Assembly: GCA_902489135.1 (NCBI GenBank)
Contig: CABTYW010000031.1
Coordinates: 1 to 23,064, forward strand
Length of the DNA: 23,064 nucleotides
From: an uncultured Synergistaceae bacterium
GTDB taxonomy: Bacteria; Synergistota; Synergistia; Synergistales; Dethiosulfovibrionaceae
Direction of reading: 5' to 3'
Position 1 is the stretch's first letter. The number at the start of each line of letters is the position of its first letter. The translations under genes were made by a program, and so were the position numbers. The notes under the pieces were generated by a model. It had not been told where the DNA came from. It did not search any database and saw only the letters and a program-made list of their open reading frames with translations. This document shows positions 21,523 to 23,064 of the stretch, in pieces.

Positions 21523-21580
21523 CGAAATGTATTCCTTTCTTTTCATGGATAAAATCACTTCATCCCCGCAGGGGAGATTG

Positions 21581-21704
21581 AAAAAAGCTTTCTCAAAGCT
21601 GCGTCGCTCAGGGAAGTGACGGGCTCACGCCCGGGTTGCCCGGGGCTCACCTCTGCGAGGACGGCCTTTTGACGCAAAACTTTCTCTCAAAAGCCCCTTG
21701 AGAG
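21581..21704 (-). ncRNA. Candidate structured leader or small RNA
   Basis: Read on the minus strand: a first hairpin CTCTCAA/TTGAGAG (21704-21684); then a closing stem TGCGTC (21676-21671) with GACGCA (21605-21600). The latter encloses CCTC-GCA-GAGG (21660-21650), a GC-rich hairpin CCGGG/CCCGG (21643-21631) and GGGC-GTGA-GCCC with a GNRA-type loop (21632-21621); the last two overlap by two bases and compete. It ends with AGCTTT-GAG-AAAGCT followed by T6 (21600-21581), a terminator-like hairpin 59 bases before the start codon of the acidic protein. I recognise no known riboswitch, 6S, SRP or RNase P core. Promoter is unclear (TAAAAT near 21718). Confidence 0.4.
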
Positions 21705-21829
21705 TTTCGTATATTTTAACACAAAGGCTTCTCAGGAAGGAACACCGTCAAAAGAAAAACCGCGCGCCGCTCTCCCGCCCGAGGGGGACTCGGGCCGGGC
21801 GCCTTTCAAAGCGCCCACTGAAGCGACCC

Positions 21830-21859
21830 TCGAAAGTTTTCGACGGGAGAGGGTATAAT
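21830..21859 (+). promoter_or_regulatory. Promoter with palindrome before phosphohexomutase gene
   Basis: TATAAT at 21854-21859 lies 41 bases before the ATG at 21901. The -35 position is occupied by the inverted repeat TCGAAAGTTTTCGA (21830-21843), with no good TTGACA match. The repeat may be a regulator site. Confidence 0.55.
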
Positions 21860-21900
21860 AAACGAAGCCATTCTCACCCGACGCTTAAGGAGATGAAAAA

Positions 21901-23064
21901 ATGACCGTTCCAAGTACGATTTTCCGCGAATACGACCTTCGCGGCAGCGCCGATGCGGATCTGTGCAGTGAAAACGTTTTGGCCGTGGCTCGGGCTTACG
22001 GCACGTTTCTGAAGCGAAACGGCATCCGGAGAGCCACAGTAGGCGGCGACGTGCGCCTTTCCACGGAAAGAATTCGCACCGCCGTCATTCAGGGGCTTCG
22101 AGAGTGCGGCGTCCTCGTCATCGACCTCGGCGTCGTCACCACGCCCATGTTGTACTGGAGCTTTTTCAAATTCGACTGCGACGGCGGCATCATGATCACC
22201 GGCAGCCACAATCCCAAAGACATGAACGGCCTCAAGCTGGGATTTAAAAAAGTCACGCTGTACGGCCGGGAGATACAGCGCATCGCCACCATGACCCGAC
22301 AGGGCGTATTCGACAGAAGCGAAGAGCCCGGCGCGCTCTTGAGAGCGAACATCGAAAGAGATTACATTGAAATGCTTCTGTCGAAAATTCAACTGCCGCG
22401 TCCCATGAAAATCGTCATCGACCCCGCCAACGGTGCGGCCTCGCGTTTCGCGCGCCCGTTTTTCGAAAAAGCGGGATGCCGCGTCATCGGCATTTACGAA
22501 GAGCCCGACGGAACCTTTCCCAATCACCATCCCGATCCCCAGAAAAAGGAGAACATGGCCGATCTGGCGGCAAAAGTCATCGGAACCGGCGCCGACGTAG
22601 GCTTCGGCTTTGACGGCGACGCCGACCGCATCGGCGTGGTGGACAACGCCGGCCGCGTCGTGGGAGGAGATCTGCTGATGGCGCTGTTCTGGAGCGAAAT
22701 TCTGCCCAAGTACCCCGGCGCCGAGGCCATCATCGAAGTGAAATGCTCGCAGGCCCTTGAGGACGAAGTGCTCCGCCTGGGCGGCAAACCCTACTACTAC
22801 AAAGCGGGACATTCGCTGATCAAGGCAGAAATGAGACGCATCGGCGCCCCCTTCGCCGGTGAGTACTCCGGGCATATGTTCTTCGCCGACGAGTACTACG
22901 GCTTCGACGATTCGTTCTACGCCGCCGCACGGCTGCTGCGCGTGCTGGGACGGGGAAATCGGACGCTGGCCCGGCTTCACGACGAACTGCCTCACTATTA
23001 CCCCACCGAAGAAATGCGCGTGGCCTGCCCCGATGAAAAGAAGTTCGACGTGATGAAGCAGATC
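21901..23064 (+). CDS. Phosphomannomutase/phosphoglucomutase, 3' end beyond window
   Basis: An open frame of 388 codons runs from ATG 21901 (AAGGAG eight bases upstream) to the right edge without a stop. Family members run about 450-470 residues, so the last domain is cut. It opens IFREYDLRG as in AlgC/ManB-type enzymes. The phosphoserine loop is TGSHNPKDMNG, with the catalytic Ser in TGSHNP. The metal loop is GFDGDADRIG, and the sugar-specificity loop is GEYSGHMFF. The enzyme exchanges mannose- or glucose-1-phosphate and 6-phosphate, feeding nucleotide-sugar synthesis for surface polysaccharides. Which sugar is preferred cannot be read from the motifs. Transcribed alone as far as seen. Confidence 0.93.
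   Translation, partial: MTVPSTIFREYDLRGSADADLCSENVLAVARAYGTFLKRNGIRRATVGGDVRLSTERIRTAVIQGLRECGVLVIDLGVVTTPMLYWSFFKFDCDGGIMITGSHNPKDMNGLKLGFKKVTLYGREIQRIATMTRQGVFDRSEEPGALLRANIERDYIEMLLSKIQLPRPMKIVIDPANGAASRFARPFFEKAGCRVIGIYEEPDGTFPNHHPDPQKKENMADLAAKVIGTGADVGFGFDGDADRIGVVDNAGRVVGGDLLMALFWSEILPKYPGAEAIIEVKCSQALEDEVLRLGGKPYYYKAGHSLIKAEMRRIGAPFAGEYSGHMFFADEYYGFDDSFYAAARLLRVLGRGNRTLARLHDELPHYYPTEEMRVACPDEKKFDVMKQI

Larger units (their letters stand above)
21523..21900. other. Gene-free divergent interval rich in inverted repeats
   Basis: These 378 bases separate the acidic-protein gene (minus) from the phosphohexomutase gene (plus). They hold the structured element 21581-21704, two tandem hairpins (CCCGAG/CTCGGG at 21778-21794 and GGGCGC/GCGCCC at 21797-21816), a palindrome and the plus-strand promoter. 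No ORF here has a credible ribosome site. Confidence 0.6.

Noticed and set aside
21581..21704. 6S RNA, SRP RNA, RNase P RNA or a known riboswitch
   Set aside because: I looked for the SRP GGAAGG-AGCA core, the RNase P GAGGAAAGTCC core and TPP, SAM, FMN, cobalamin and cyclic-di-GMP core sequences and did not find them. A 6S assignment cannot be excluded but has no positive support.
1..23064. CRISPR array, tRNA, rRNA, intact insertion sequence or replication origin
   Set aside because: I saw no regularly spaced short repeats, no tRNA cloverleaf ending in CCA, no rRNA-like stretch, no transposase frame with terminal repeats and no DnaA-box cluster.

Overview
The window is a bacterial chromosome segment of about 23 kb. 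From about 2.9 kb to the right end it is GC-rich and packed with core genes. The first 2.85 kb is visibly AT-rich and made of accessory genes and gene fragments. The core has FapR, FabK and PlsX, a TGS-domain nucleoside kinase, a TrmB with a long C-terminal tail and an Mrp ATPase. That suggests an anaerobe outside the Proteobacteria. A Synergistota member (Pyramidobacter- or Jonquetella-like) is my best guess, but this is inference from gene content. The left segment reads like Clostridia-type DNA and was probably acquired.

Left island (1-2898, minus strand). It holds a GNAT acetyltransferase cut by the window edge, an Xre-type regulator, the C-terminal remnant of a large serine recombinase with its terminator, a truncated small ORF, the C-terminal remnant of an NTF2/SnoaL-like protein, and an intact membrane-anchored metallophosphoesterase. 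It ends with a 21-codon remnant of a TfoX-like protein and a second, 5'-truncated copy of the Xre gene. The two Xre copies are direct repeats about 90% identical over 176 bases. The segment looks like a decayed integrative element lying against the 3' end of rlmD.

Core, minus strand (2899-13690). After rlmD comes an eight-gene fatty-acid operon transcribed fapR-plsX-fabK-fabD-fabG-acpP-fabF-rnc. It has a clear sigma-70-type promoter (TTGACC, 17 bp, TATACT) and a FapR operator (14/17 match to the Bacillus site as I remember it) between promoter and fapR. Upstream lies a second unit, ackA-yceD-rpmF, closed by a strong intrinsic terminator.

Middle (13704-17060). Divergent from ackA is tmcAL, the acetate-using tRNA(Met) ac4C enzyme. 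It converges on coaD with overlapping stop codons. coaD, rsmD and trmB form a tightly overlapped unit of one CoA-synthesis gene and two RNA methyltransferases.

Right part (17136-23064). A three-gene operon runs nucleoside kinase - short LacI-family regulator - mrp, with a structured leader of about 190 nt. Next are a 61-residue basic protein of unknown function (plus strand), a bidirectional-looking hairpin, a 160-residue acidic protein of unknown function (minus strand) with a strikingly structured upstream region, and the start of a phosphomannomutase/phosphoglucomutase gene running off the right edge.

I see no CRISPR array, tRNA, rRNA or intact insertion sequence. I found no clearly new multi-gene system. 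The best candidates for something undescribed are the structured RNA at 21581-21704 and the structured leader of the kinase-LacI-mrp operon.
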